DNA from: Candidatus Anammoxibacter sp.
GTDB lineage: Bacteria; Planctomycetota; Brocadiia; Brocadiales; Anammoxibacteraceae
DNA: 64,000 nt
Assembly (NCBI GenBank): GCA_021777055.1
Contig: JAIQZO010000063.1
Location: forward strand, 1 to 64,000
Direction of reading: 5' to 3'
Shown piece after piece: positions 53,956 through 63,600 of the stretch; the stretch's first letter is position 1; every line of letters starts with the position of its first letter. The notes beneath the pieces were generated by a model that was not told the DNA's origin, made no database searches, and saw only the letters and a list, made by a program, of their open reading frames with translations. The position numbers were made by a program, and so were the translations under genes.

Positions 53956-56900
53956 TTACAACTGCAACAAATCATCAATTTCCTTTAGCACCACATTAGC
54001 GGATGTTATCTCTGTATTAACGAGATCCTCACTCTTTTGATCTTTATCCTTTACATCTGGAAATATCTCTTCCACCATAAAATTTGATATTTTCTCTATA
54101 GTAGGATAATCAAACAACAAAGTAACAGGGAGTTTTAGGCTGAGGACGTTGTATAACCTGTTTCTCATTTCAACAGCCATAAGGGAATCAAAACCTTCAT
54201 CCATTAATGGTTTATCTACAGGAATCTCTAAAGATTGATCCATTCCTATCACCCTTTTCGCAACATCCTGAACAATACTAATCAATATCTCTTGCCGCTT
54301 TTCCGGTAATGCATCATGTAGTTTTTTAGAGATATCTAGGTTCTCTGTTTTTGAACCATTTTGAGTAGTGGTTTTACTATTTTCAGTTAATCCTTCAAAC
54401 AACTTGAACTCTTTAACATCAGAAACGTAATCAACATATTGTTGCCAATCTATATCAAGCACACAAGTTCTCGGCCTGCCTTCATTTATAACAAGCTTAA
54501 GAATTTCAAGGCCATCTTGTGGTTTGATACCACTTACGCCGTGTGTCATCAATTTTTCACCCATTTTTTCTTTGTTAACAGCCATTCCAACTTGTGCCCA
54601 TGGTCCCCAATTGATCGTGGAAGCGACAAGTCCTTTTGCCCTCCTGTATGAAACCAACGAATCAAGGAAAGCGTTACCAGCAGCGTAACTGCTTTGGCCC
54701 GGGTTTCCCATTATAGAAGCAGCTGATGAAAACATTATAAAGAATTCAAGATCCGCATCTTCACTAAATTGATGCAGATTCCAGGCTCCGGTGGACTTCG
54801 GTGCCATTACTTTCTTAAATCTGTCCATGTTCTGTTCAATAATCATATCGTCATCCAATACACCGGCAGCATGTATAATCCCTTTTAACGCAGGCATATC
54901 CTCACGTATTTTATCAAAAAGCACAATAACATCTTCCTTTTGCGAAATATCACATTTTAGCGATAAGATTTTCGCCCCTTTATCTCTTAACCTTTCGATA
55001 ATTCTTTCCTCACCTTGGCCAGGGCCGTTTCGACTAACCAAAACTAGATAACGGACACCATCGTCTACTAAACGTTCAGCAATCAAAATCCCAAGGGCAC
55101 CGAATCCGCCAGTTATAAGACATGTTCCTTGACCAGCAAAAAGCCCTCTATCTTGATATAATGACGGCCATTGTGGCTTCTTTAGCTCCAGATTATTGAT
55201 AACTATCTTGCCAATGTGTTTAGCCTGTGCCATATACCTAAACGCTCCAGCAGCATCACGGACAGAAAAACAGGTTTGAGGTAACGGTTTGAGCCTTCCT
55301 ACATTAAAACCATCCATCAATTCCATAAACATCCTTGAAATTAAGGCAGGATTGTCATCAGCGATGTCACCAACATCAAAAACAAAGTATGATATATCAG
55401 GCCTTAGATCCTGAACCTGTTTTTCATTCCATACACCAATTTTACCAATTTCAAGAAACCTAGCTCCTTTGCCGCAGACCTGTATACTCTTAGCAATAAA
55501 CTCTCCATTAAGGCTATTAAGGACAACATCAACACCTAGTCCATTAGTTTGGGCCATAATATCATCGCCAAAATCAAGAGATCGGGAATCAGCAACATGC
55601 TGCACACCGATAGATTTTAAAAAATCCCATTTTCCACGCCCAGCAGTCGCATATACTACGGCTCCAGCATTACGCGCAAGCTGAATTGCGGCCATGCCGA
55701 CTCCACCTGCCGCAGCATGAATTAAAACCTTGTCGCCTGCCTTAATTCCGGCAAGATGGTTTAATCCATAATACGCAGTTAAAAACGCTAGCGGTATTGT
55801 AGAGGCTTCCTCAAATGTAATGTTTTCTGGTTTACGCACAGCAAATTCATGACGCACATTGACATAACTGCCAAGGCTTCCAATTGCAAGGACTGCGGCC
55901 ACCGCATCACCCACTTTAAAATCACCCGCATCTTTTCCAACACGGGCAATCCTACCCGCACACTCAATTCCAAACGGAATATCATCCAGAGCAGAAACAG
56001 TGTTCTTATTATCCGGGGAATTAAACATTCCCAAAGCGCGAAGAGTGTCACGGAAATTCAAACCAGTGGCATGGGGCTGAATCTCAATCTCTCCGGGTTC
56101 CGGCTCACGGCGCGTCATGGGCTTAAGGGTAAGATTTTCAAGCACTCCATATTCAGTTGTTCTTACCTGAGCAGGTTCTGTCAACGGCACATCCCTCTTT
56201 TCCGGATCCGAACCTACGCTTGCCAATCTGGCAACATAGCGCACTCCGTCACGCCAGGCAATTTGAGCCTCACCATCAGGATTTCTTAATATTTCATACA
56301 AAACCAACGCTTCATTTTCGTATACGGACATGTCAAGATCAATAGAAACACAATTCATATCAGGATGTTCACGTTCAATCACACGCGCTACCCCCCACAA
56401 ATACGACTGGCCTATTCGGGAGGATGGAAATTCGCACTTTATCTGTTGCGCGCCTCGTGTAACAATACACAAATGAGGTCCCTTGGCGCTACCGTTTTGT
56501 GCCAAAGCTTGCACTAGATGTAAAAGGCCCATAATTGACGGGTTAGCTGATACCATCAATTCCTCGTCATCGATTCCCCACATATACAAAACGTTTTCAA
56601 CAGGTCCGATATCATCTAATAATCTATTAAAGTGAGAAGAATTAAGCGGATCAACATGACAACAATCATTTCCATTTTCATACACCAAACCCTGAAAAAC
56701 CTGTTTACAATGCTCCCCATTAGCCCGCATGTTTTCTGATATTTTAGAAGCCAATAGCTCTCGACTGTCAAATATTAGCCATGCTCCACTGGTTGATTTA
56801 TCTATACTATCAAGGCTCTTCTTAATTTCAACCGGTTTAGGCTCCCATTTAAAATCATACATATATTTAGCCAAATCAGTCTTACTGTCTTTAAACAAAA

Positions 56901-59900
56901 GGCTGACGTCCGTCTTTACCCCAACAATTCCTACTGCCGAAACAACAATATCACCTAATTCATTATATAGATTTAATGAAGCATTTATAGAACGTCCCTT
57001 AATACTATCGTCAGGATTGAGGCTTATGGCCGCCCACATAACAACCCCTATCCGTTTGTGCAATTCCAATCTCTTAAAACTCACTGGCAAATATGTGCAT
57101 TGTCTGTCATCTTCCGGCAAGAGAGTCATCAATAGTTGTAAACACGCATCAAGCATCACCGGATGTAATCTATACCTTTCAATATGGTCAGGGCTCTCTT
57201 CAAGGGATTTCGGAAATTTAATCTTTGCAACTGCTTCATTATCACCACACCAGACTTGTTCCAGGGCCTGAAAATCATTACCGTAATCAATTCCACGTTC
57301 CAAAAATCGGCGGTAATATTCATCTACAGTATCTCCGTTTTTATACCTGTTTGACAACGCGTCAATGTCAACCCTTTCAATATGATCATTTTTACTGTTT
57401 TGCGCAAATATTCTACCCGAAGCGTGAAGAGTCCATTCGGATTCTCTGTTTTCATTTTGCGGCGTCAAGCAGAATATCTCGTACGAATATGCTTGATCTC
57501 CATCAGGAGATAAAATAGTCTGCATTGTTTTAGGATCATCTTCTTCCAAAACAAGGGCTTGATGAACAACCATGTCTTCCAAAACCACAGACTCTGTTTT
57601 CAGAACATCCGTACCAGCAGCCAATACCATCTCAATAAAAGCGGACGCAGGCAACACAGTTTTTCCATATACTCTATGATGGTTAAGAAATGCAGGAAGG
57701 TCTGAACTAATTGTACTTTCATACTGTACCTGGCGCAAAGCAGATGTCAAATGTCTGCCAATTAACGGGTTGACAACATCAGATTCGGTTTGGGTTGTTT
57801 TAAAGGATGAACGTACTGGCAAAACATCTGATTTCTTAAACCAGTGACGTTGACGTTGAAACGGATAGGTCGGTAACTCAACATAACCAGGATTTCCATC
57901 CTTGCCAAACTCTTTCCAATTGATCTGCGCCCCTTTTACATAGATTTCAGCTAAACTTAGTAGAGTTAACTTCCACTCCATACCACTATTAATTGCCAGA
58001 AGCCATGCTTCATGGCTATTAGACGATTCTTCGTTTCCTTCCGCAAATCCTATGTTTGGCCCCAACGGCAGAAAGAGATCGTTCCCATTTTCACGTAAAG
58101 CATCAATGCCATCACTAAACTTTATAGCACTACATATATGTTGTGTCCAGTATTCCGGGCTCGCTATATCGGATGAAGCAACATCACCCTCAAATCCAGA
58201 AATCAAACGTATTCGAGGTTCCGAATAATTCACTTCTTCAGCAACATTTTTAAACTCAGTAATTATAGGATCTATTAGCGGAGTGTTAAACGCGTACGAA
58301 GCATTTAATCTTTTGACTTTAATACCGCTATTTTCCAGGTCAGCTTGCGCACTTTCAATGCTTTTGCATTTACCAGACAATATAACCCTTTCAATTCCAT
58401 TTGACTCCACTATAAAGATTTCATCCGAATAAATTTTTACATAATCTGAAATTCGCGCCTCCCCAGCCTCAACCTCTATCATCATCCCATCCGCTGGCAA
58501 CGTCTTGATTAATCGGGCAAGTTCAAAAACCAGTTTTAACCCATCTTCTAAATTAAAAACACCGGATACACAGGCTGCAGCATACTCCCCTATACCATGC
58601 CCCAGAACAGCAGAAGGCTTAACGCCCCATGATTTCCATAATTCCGCCAACGCGTATTCAACCGCAAACAATGTCGGCCACGCATAAACAATATCATCAG
58701 TAAACTTCGCATCAATGTCATTGCCGTTAGAAAACAAAACACCTTGTACTGGTTGTCCATTTAATTTATTTAGAATTTCTCGACAGTTATCAATCGTTTT
58801 GCGAAAAACAAGATTACTTTCATAAAGTTCGCGCCCCATACCTTCATATTGCCTTCTATCGCCAGCAAAGATAAAAGCCGGCTTCGGTTTCCCTTGTCCG
58901 ATTCCGGCTAATACGCTGCCTTTATTGGCATTTATAGCAAAATCCGCAAGTTTAGAGCAAAGTTGAGCAGTTGAATGACCAACAACAGCTATCCGGTGGG
59001 CAAAATGTGAACGACCAGCATTGGCTGCATGGCAAACATCTTCAGGCAAAAGTTGGGGATTTGATTTAATATATTTTTCATATTTTATGGCAAGGTTATT
59101 CAAGGCCTTATCCGTTTTTGCTGACAAAGTAAGTAAATAAGATGAACTCTTTTTTAATGTTAGCGCAATTGTTTTATCAACATCAGTCTCTTTTTTACTA
59201 TCTTTCACAGGTGGCTCTTCAAGCACGACATGGACATTTGTACCACTAAATCCAAAAGAACTTACTCCTGCAATACGTGGTTTACCATCGGTCATCCATG
59301 GTGTTAGTTCAGTAGGTATCTTTACGGGAAGGTTATCCCAAGGTATGCGCGGATTGGGGTTGTTGAAATGTAGATTCGGTGGAATTTCCCCATGTTGTAA
59401 AGAAAGTACCACCTTCATTAACCCTGATACTCCGGCGGCAGGCTCAAGATGACCAATATTCGTCTTTACAGAACCAACGATCAATGGTTCGTTACGGTTG
59501 GCAAATACCTTCCCAATAGAACCAATCTCAATGGGGTCGCCTAATGAAGTACCGGTACCGTGAGCCTCTATATAACTCACCTGTTCAGGTTTAACCTTAC
59601 CAACTGCCAATGCCTGCCTGATCACCTGTTCCTGAGACGGTCCACTGGGAACAGTCAAACCACCGCTGGCTCCATCCTGATTTGCCGACGAACCCCGAAT
59701 AAGAGCGATAATATTATTATTATCCGCTTTTGCATCGGATAAGCGTTTAAGCGCAATCATACCGCATCCTTCTCCACGCACATATCCGTCACCTGAAGCG
59801 TCAAAAGCCTTGCATTTGCCATCAGCCGACAACATACGGTTGCGGCAAAAATTTACTGAAATCTCTGGAGAAAGAAGCATATTTACACCACCCGCAATAG

Positions 59901-60588
59901 CAAGTTCAGATTCACCTGAACGCAAACTATGGCAAGCCAGATGTATTGCCAGCAATGAAGATGAACATGCTGTGTCTACTATAAAACTAGGTCCGTTTAA
60001 TCCAAGAATATATGATATCCTGCCAGCTGCCACACAAAGCGAACTACCAGTTGTAAAATAGTTATCAAGTTCAGTTAGGTCAAGGGATGTCAACTGCAGA
60101 CTCATATAGTCAAAATTGGCTATACCGACAAATACGCCGGTTGAAGAGCCAAACAAACTTTCTGCCGGAATATTTGCGTTTTCCAGACACTCCCAAGCCA
60201 CTTCTAAAAGGATACGTTGTTTGGGGTCAAGACAAGCAGCCTCACGTGGTGTAATACCAAAAAAACCGGAATCAAATTGATCCATATTGTTAACAAAACC
60301 GCCGTAACGGGTATACATCTTTCCAGGCGCATCAGGATCAGGGTCATAAAACTCATCTATGTCCCACCGGCTCTTGGGTACTTCAGTAACAGCGTTACTA
60401 CCATCACGGATTAATCTCCAAAATGAGTCCGGATTGTCCACATCGCCCGGATACCGGCAGCCCATACCTACAATGGCAATAGGCTCATGTTTTTCAGTCT
60501 CAAGCGCATTGACCTTTGCCCTCATCTGCCTTAATTCAAGCAACGCCTGTTTCATTATAGCCTGATTGTCTGGTTTCTTATTGTCCAT
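53956..60588 (-). CDS. Type I polyketide synthase KS-AT(inactive)-DH-ER-KR-ACP
   Basis: This is a 2210-residue, fully reducing single module. Approximate residues are KS 35-460 (DTACSSS, EAHGTGT, NIGHLEPAAG intact), AT-like 560-870, DH 930-1210 (HHRVYGKTVLP, LDACLQ), ER 1480-1790 (AAAGGVGMAAIQLA), KR 1810-2000 (ITGGFGALG, AAGVLDD), and ACP near 2140 (EGFDSLMAVEM). The AT-like domain reads GHGIGEY where GHSxGEY is expected, so the nucleophilic Ser is Gly. HAFH is replaced by YAFN, and the N-terminal GQG motif is also lost. Extender loading must therefore come from another AT. The LDD motif of the KR suggests a B-type alcohol, and DH and ER would reduce it on to a saturated carbon. The gene follows the upstream PKS by 49 bases and lacks a clear ribosome-binding site. 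Confidence 0.95.
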   Translation of the reverse strand: MDNKKPDNQAIMKQALLELRQMRAKVNALETEKHEPIAIVGMGCRYPGDVDNPDSFWRLIRDGSNAVTEVPKSRWDIDEFYDPDPDAPGKMYTRYGGFVNNMDQFDSGFFGITPREAACLDPKQRILLEVAWECLENANIPAESLFGSSTGVFVGIANFDYMSLQLTSLDLTELDNYFTTGSSLCVAAGRISYILGLNGPSFIVDTACSSSLLAIHLACHSLRSGESELAIAGGVNMLLSPEISVNFCRNRMLSADGKCKAFDASGDGYVRGEGCGMIALKRLSDAKADNNNIIALIRGSSANQDGASGGLTVPSGPSQEQVIRQALAVGKVKPEQVSYIEAHGTGTSLGDPIEIGSIGKVFANRNEPLIVGSVKTNIGHLEPAAGVSGLMKVVLSLQHGEIPPNLHFNNPNPRIPWDNLPVKIPTELTPWMTDGKPRIAGVSSFGFSGTNVHVVLEEPPVKDSKKETDVDKTIALTLKKSSSYLLTLSAKTDKALNNLAIKYEKYIKSNPQLLPEDVCHAANAGRSHFAHRIAVVGHSTAQLCSKLADFAINANKGSVLAGIGQGKPKPAFIFAGDRRQYEGMGRELYESNLVFRKTIDNCREILNKLNGQPVQGVLFSNGNDIDAKFTDDIVYAWPTLFAVEYALAELWKSWGVKPSAVLGHGIGEYAAACVSGVFNLEDGLKLVFELARLIKTLPADGMMIEVEAGEARISDYVKIYSDEIFIVESNGIERVILSGKCKSIESAQADLENSGIKVKRLNASYAFNTPLIDPIITEFKNVAEEVNYSEPRIRLISGFEGDVASSDIASPEYWTQHICSAIKFSDGIDALRENGNDLFLPLGPNIGFAEGNEESSNSHEAWLLAINSGMEWKLTLLSLAEIYVKGAQINWKEFGKDGNPGYVELPTYPFQRQRHWFKKSDVLPVRSSFKTTQTESDVVNPLIGRHLTSALRQVQYESTISSDLPAFLNHHRVYGKTVLPASAFIEMVLAAGTDVLKTESVVLEDMVVHQALVLEEDDPKTMQTILSPDGDQAYSYEIFCLTPQNENRESEWTLHASGRIFAQNSKNDHIERVDIDALSNRYKNGDTVDEYYRRFLERGIDYGNDFQALEQVWCGDNEAVAKIKFPKSLEESPDHIERYRLHPVMLDACLQLLMTLLPEDDRQCTYLPVSFKRLELHKRIGVVMWAAISLNPDDSIKGRSINASLNLYNELGDIVVSAVGIVGVKTDVSLLFKDSKTDLAKYMYDFKWEPKPVEIKKSLDSIDKSTSGAWLIFDSRELLASKISENMRANGEHCKQVFQGLVYENGNDCCHVDPLNSSHFNRLLDDIGPVENVLYMWGIDDEELMVSANPSIMGLLHLVQALAQNGSAKGPHLCIVTRGAQQIKCEFPSSRIGQSYLWGVARVIEREHPDMNCVSIDLDMSVYENEALVLYEILRNPDGEAQIAWRDGVRYVARLASVGSDPEKRDVPLTEPAQVRTTEYGVLENLTLKPMTRREPEPGEIEIQPHATGLNFRDTLRALGMFNSPDNKNTVSALDDIPFGIECAGRIARVGKDAGDFKVGDAVAAVLAIGSLGSYVNVRHEFAVRKPENITFEEASTIPLAFLTAYYGLNHLAGIKAGDKVLIHAAAGGVGMAAIQLARNAGAVVYATAGRGKWDFLKSIGVQHVADSRSLDFGDDIMAQTNGLGVDVVLNSLNGEFIAKSIQVCGKGARFLEIGKIGVWNEKQVQDLRPDISYFVFDVGDIADDNPALISRMFMELMDGFNVGRLKPLPQTCFSVRDAAGAFRYMAQAKHIGKIVINNLELKKPQWPSLYQDRGLFAGQGTCLITGGFGALGILIAERLVDDGVRYLVLVSRNGPGQGEERIIERLRDKGAKILSLKCDISQKEDVIVLFDKIREDMPALKGIIHAAGVLDDDMIIEQNMDRFKKVMAPKSTGAWNLHQFSEDADLEFFIMFSSAASIMGNPGQSSYAAGNAFLDSLVSYRRAKGLVASTINWGPWAQVGMAVNKEKMGEKLMTHGVSGIKPQDGLEILKLVINEGRPRTCVLDIDWQQYVDYVSDVKEFKLFEGLTENSKTTTQNGSKTENLDISKKLHDALPEKRQEILISIVQDVAKRVIGMDQSLEIPVDKPLMDEGFDSLMAVEMRNRLYNVLSLKLPVTLLFDYPTIEKISNFMVEEIFPDVKDKDQKSEDLVNTEITSANVVLKEIDDLLQL

Positions 60589-60637
60589 GATTTTGTATTG
60601 ATATTAATTTATTTGTATAAAAAGAACAGTCAAAATA

Positions 60638-63600
60638 TCACCCCTCATTTTCAGTATTTATTGCCTCCAACTCCATAGCAAGCATCTTTGCAATTTCATC
60701 TTCAGTGGCATTGTCAAGTTTATCGTCGATCACAACCTTCTCTTCATCTTCTGACGAAAATGAGAGATCAAGCGCTTCATTGGCCAGATAATTGACAACA
60801 GCCTCAACAGTTGGATAGTCAAACAGTAAAGTTGGCTGAAGCGCGACACCTAAATCGCTTTCAAGGCTATCTTTAAGTTCTGCAGCCATAAGTGAATCCA
60901 TACCGGCATCAAAAAGCCTTTGACGCAGTTCGATCTGTTCAGGCTTAATCTTTTTAGAACTACCTGTGTTTAAAACATTGGCAACCTGTATAGTAACATA
61001 TTCAGAAAGGAAGTCATTACGATCATCAACCGGCGTACCTTTTAGCCTCTCAAAAAACGTCGATTTCGTACCAGATGTCGTAGTTTTATCTTCCGCCTCA
61101 ACTTTAACCTCAGACTCAAACTCTTTAAAGAAAGGAGGAAAAACATTACCGTAAATCCTTTTAAGATATTTTGACCAGTTTATCGGAATGGCTCCAGCCT
61201 GCACTATTCCAGAATTAATCAAATTTTCAAGAACCCTGAAACCATGTTCGGGCAAAAGAAACTCAATACCTGCGGCGTCAACCCCAGCGCGATTACGGCC
61301 CATAAGATTTGCAGCCATCCCCCCTTCTGCCCATGGGCCCCAATTTACGCTTAATCCCGGTAATCCCAGAGAGCGTCGAGCATGCATCAATCCGTCCATA
61401 AATGCATTTGCTGCGGCATAATTACCCTGACCAGCGGAGCCCAACAGTGACGCGGCTGAAGAATAGCAAACAAAAAAATCAAGCTTTATGTCTGTTGTTA
61501 ATAGATGCAGATTCCATGTGCCGTCAACTTTTGGAGCCATGACCTTTTCCAGGCGCACCATATCCATACCGGATAAAGCACCGTCGTCAAGAACGCCAGC
61601 AGCATGGATAATGCCTTTAAGAGGCAATTCCAATGATTTTATATAATTAATGAGGTTAACAGCATCATTATAGTTTGACACATCAGATTTAAAGATATTT
61701 ATACGCGCACCTTTACCCTCTAACTCTCTTATAATCTCCATTGCATTGTCCGACGGTTCATTACGTCCAGTAAGAGTCAAACATTGAACTCCCATTTCAA
61801 TCATCCATTGAGCTGTCTTGAGGCCAAGTGCACCAAACCCGCCAGTAATAAGATATGTGCATTCAGATTCAGCAAAATTAATTCGCGGTTCGATCTTTTC
61901 CACTTCCACTCGTCCAAGCCTGGCAACATAACGAACACCATTACGCCAAGCAATAACGTCTTCTGTAGTAGGATTTAAAATTTCATTTAAAAGAGGGCTT
62001 CCCTGACTATTTCCATCTGGAGTATCAAGATCCATTCGGACGCATTTTAATTTTGGATGTTCAAGTGCAATTACAGAAGCCAACCCCCAAAGCGGCGCTT
62101 GTCCGACGTTGAAGAGGTCCTGCCCGTGACCTAAGTCCTGAGCAGACCGTGTGGCTATCCATAAACGCGGAGGGTTAAGCCCACCCAAACCTGCCATCGC
62201 TTTAACCAGGTTCACAAGAGACTGTAGATTGTTTATTAAAGAGCCTTGATCTTTATTATTCATGCCTGATGAATAATCTTCAATATCCAACCCCCAGAGG
62301 TAAACAACCCCCATATATCCATTACTCGGAGAACCGTCGTTAAATAGTCGTATATAATCCTCTGGATTTTCCAGATCAATCTCTACATTTCCATCACTAT
62401 TTAATTTAAACTCATGACCGGCAAATATCTGTTTACAACTCCCACCTCTATCCTTTAAGATTACCGATAATTCCCGACCAACATCACCCCTATCAGCAAA
62501 TACCAACCAATCTCCTGACTCTGAATCAAGTTCGCCACGTTCATTATCGTTATCAGATCGCACCCAATTCACATTATATAATAGATCTTTATTTATGCCG
62601 GTTTCCTCTTTTTGCAATCCTCTCAAGATTACATCACGGGGGGCTTTTCTAACTGATAAGCCATGAATTTGCACCCCAACGTTGCTATCTTTATCAAAGG
62701 CATCAATATCCGCCAGAAAATTCTGTTGTCCTTCTCCGGCAGGCTCTATATTAGTGCGACACCAGAAATAAAAATCTCTTTCAGCATCAGAACCTTCCCG
62801 CAAATGTCTGGTTGGCAATAATGGATAATTTACCGTCATACTTTCAATGCTAACCGGAAGATACGATTCATCTCTTCCAGGCAAAGCAACTCCAAGACTT
62901 TGGAAGCATCCGTCAAGAAGCGCCGGATGCATAAAATAACCACTGACTTTACCCTTTAACTGTTCCGGTAAGATAATCTTGCTAAGTATATTATTGAATT
63001 TAATGATCTTACTTGGTGTTTGATTAGGGTTCCCATGCCAAAGACTACCAATGGAACGAAAACACGGGCCTAAATCAACACCACGTGATTTGTACATTTT
63101 ATAACAGTCATCAACACCAATCTCGTTAGAACAAGTTGATTGAAGCTCCATAAGATCAACCCGACCGGTTTCCAATTCATCACCCGGAATCACCCTACCT
63201 GATATATGGAGAGTCCAAGCAGAATCTTCATCATCCTCCGCCCGACTGAAAAGTTTAAACGACGACATGTTTTGTGAATTAATTAACGATTTATCAGAAC
63301 CATCAGGCTCAAATACGAGCTGGGCAACCCTTGATTCCCCCTCAGGAACTATCAATGGTCTGCGCACCTCAACGCCTTTTAATACTACAGTGCTTGATTG
63401 AAATATGTGATCAGCTGCAGCTATTACCATCTCCATACAAAACGCCAAAGGAAAAACGACTTTTTCAAAAACAATATGATCTCCTAAAAACTCAGGATAT
63501 TCAGAACTTAAACGCGTTTCATACCTTATCTCATTAGACCCGGCTAGTTTCAATCTATTATCCAACAGAGGATGTATTGATTCTGAAACTAACGACAAAT

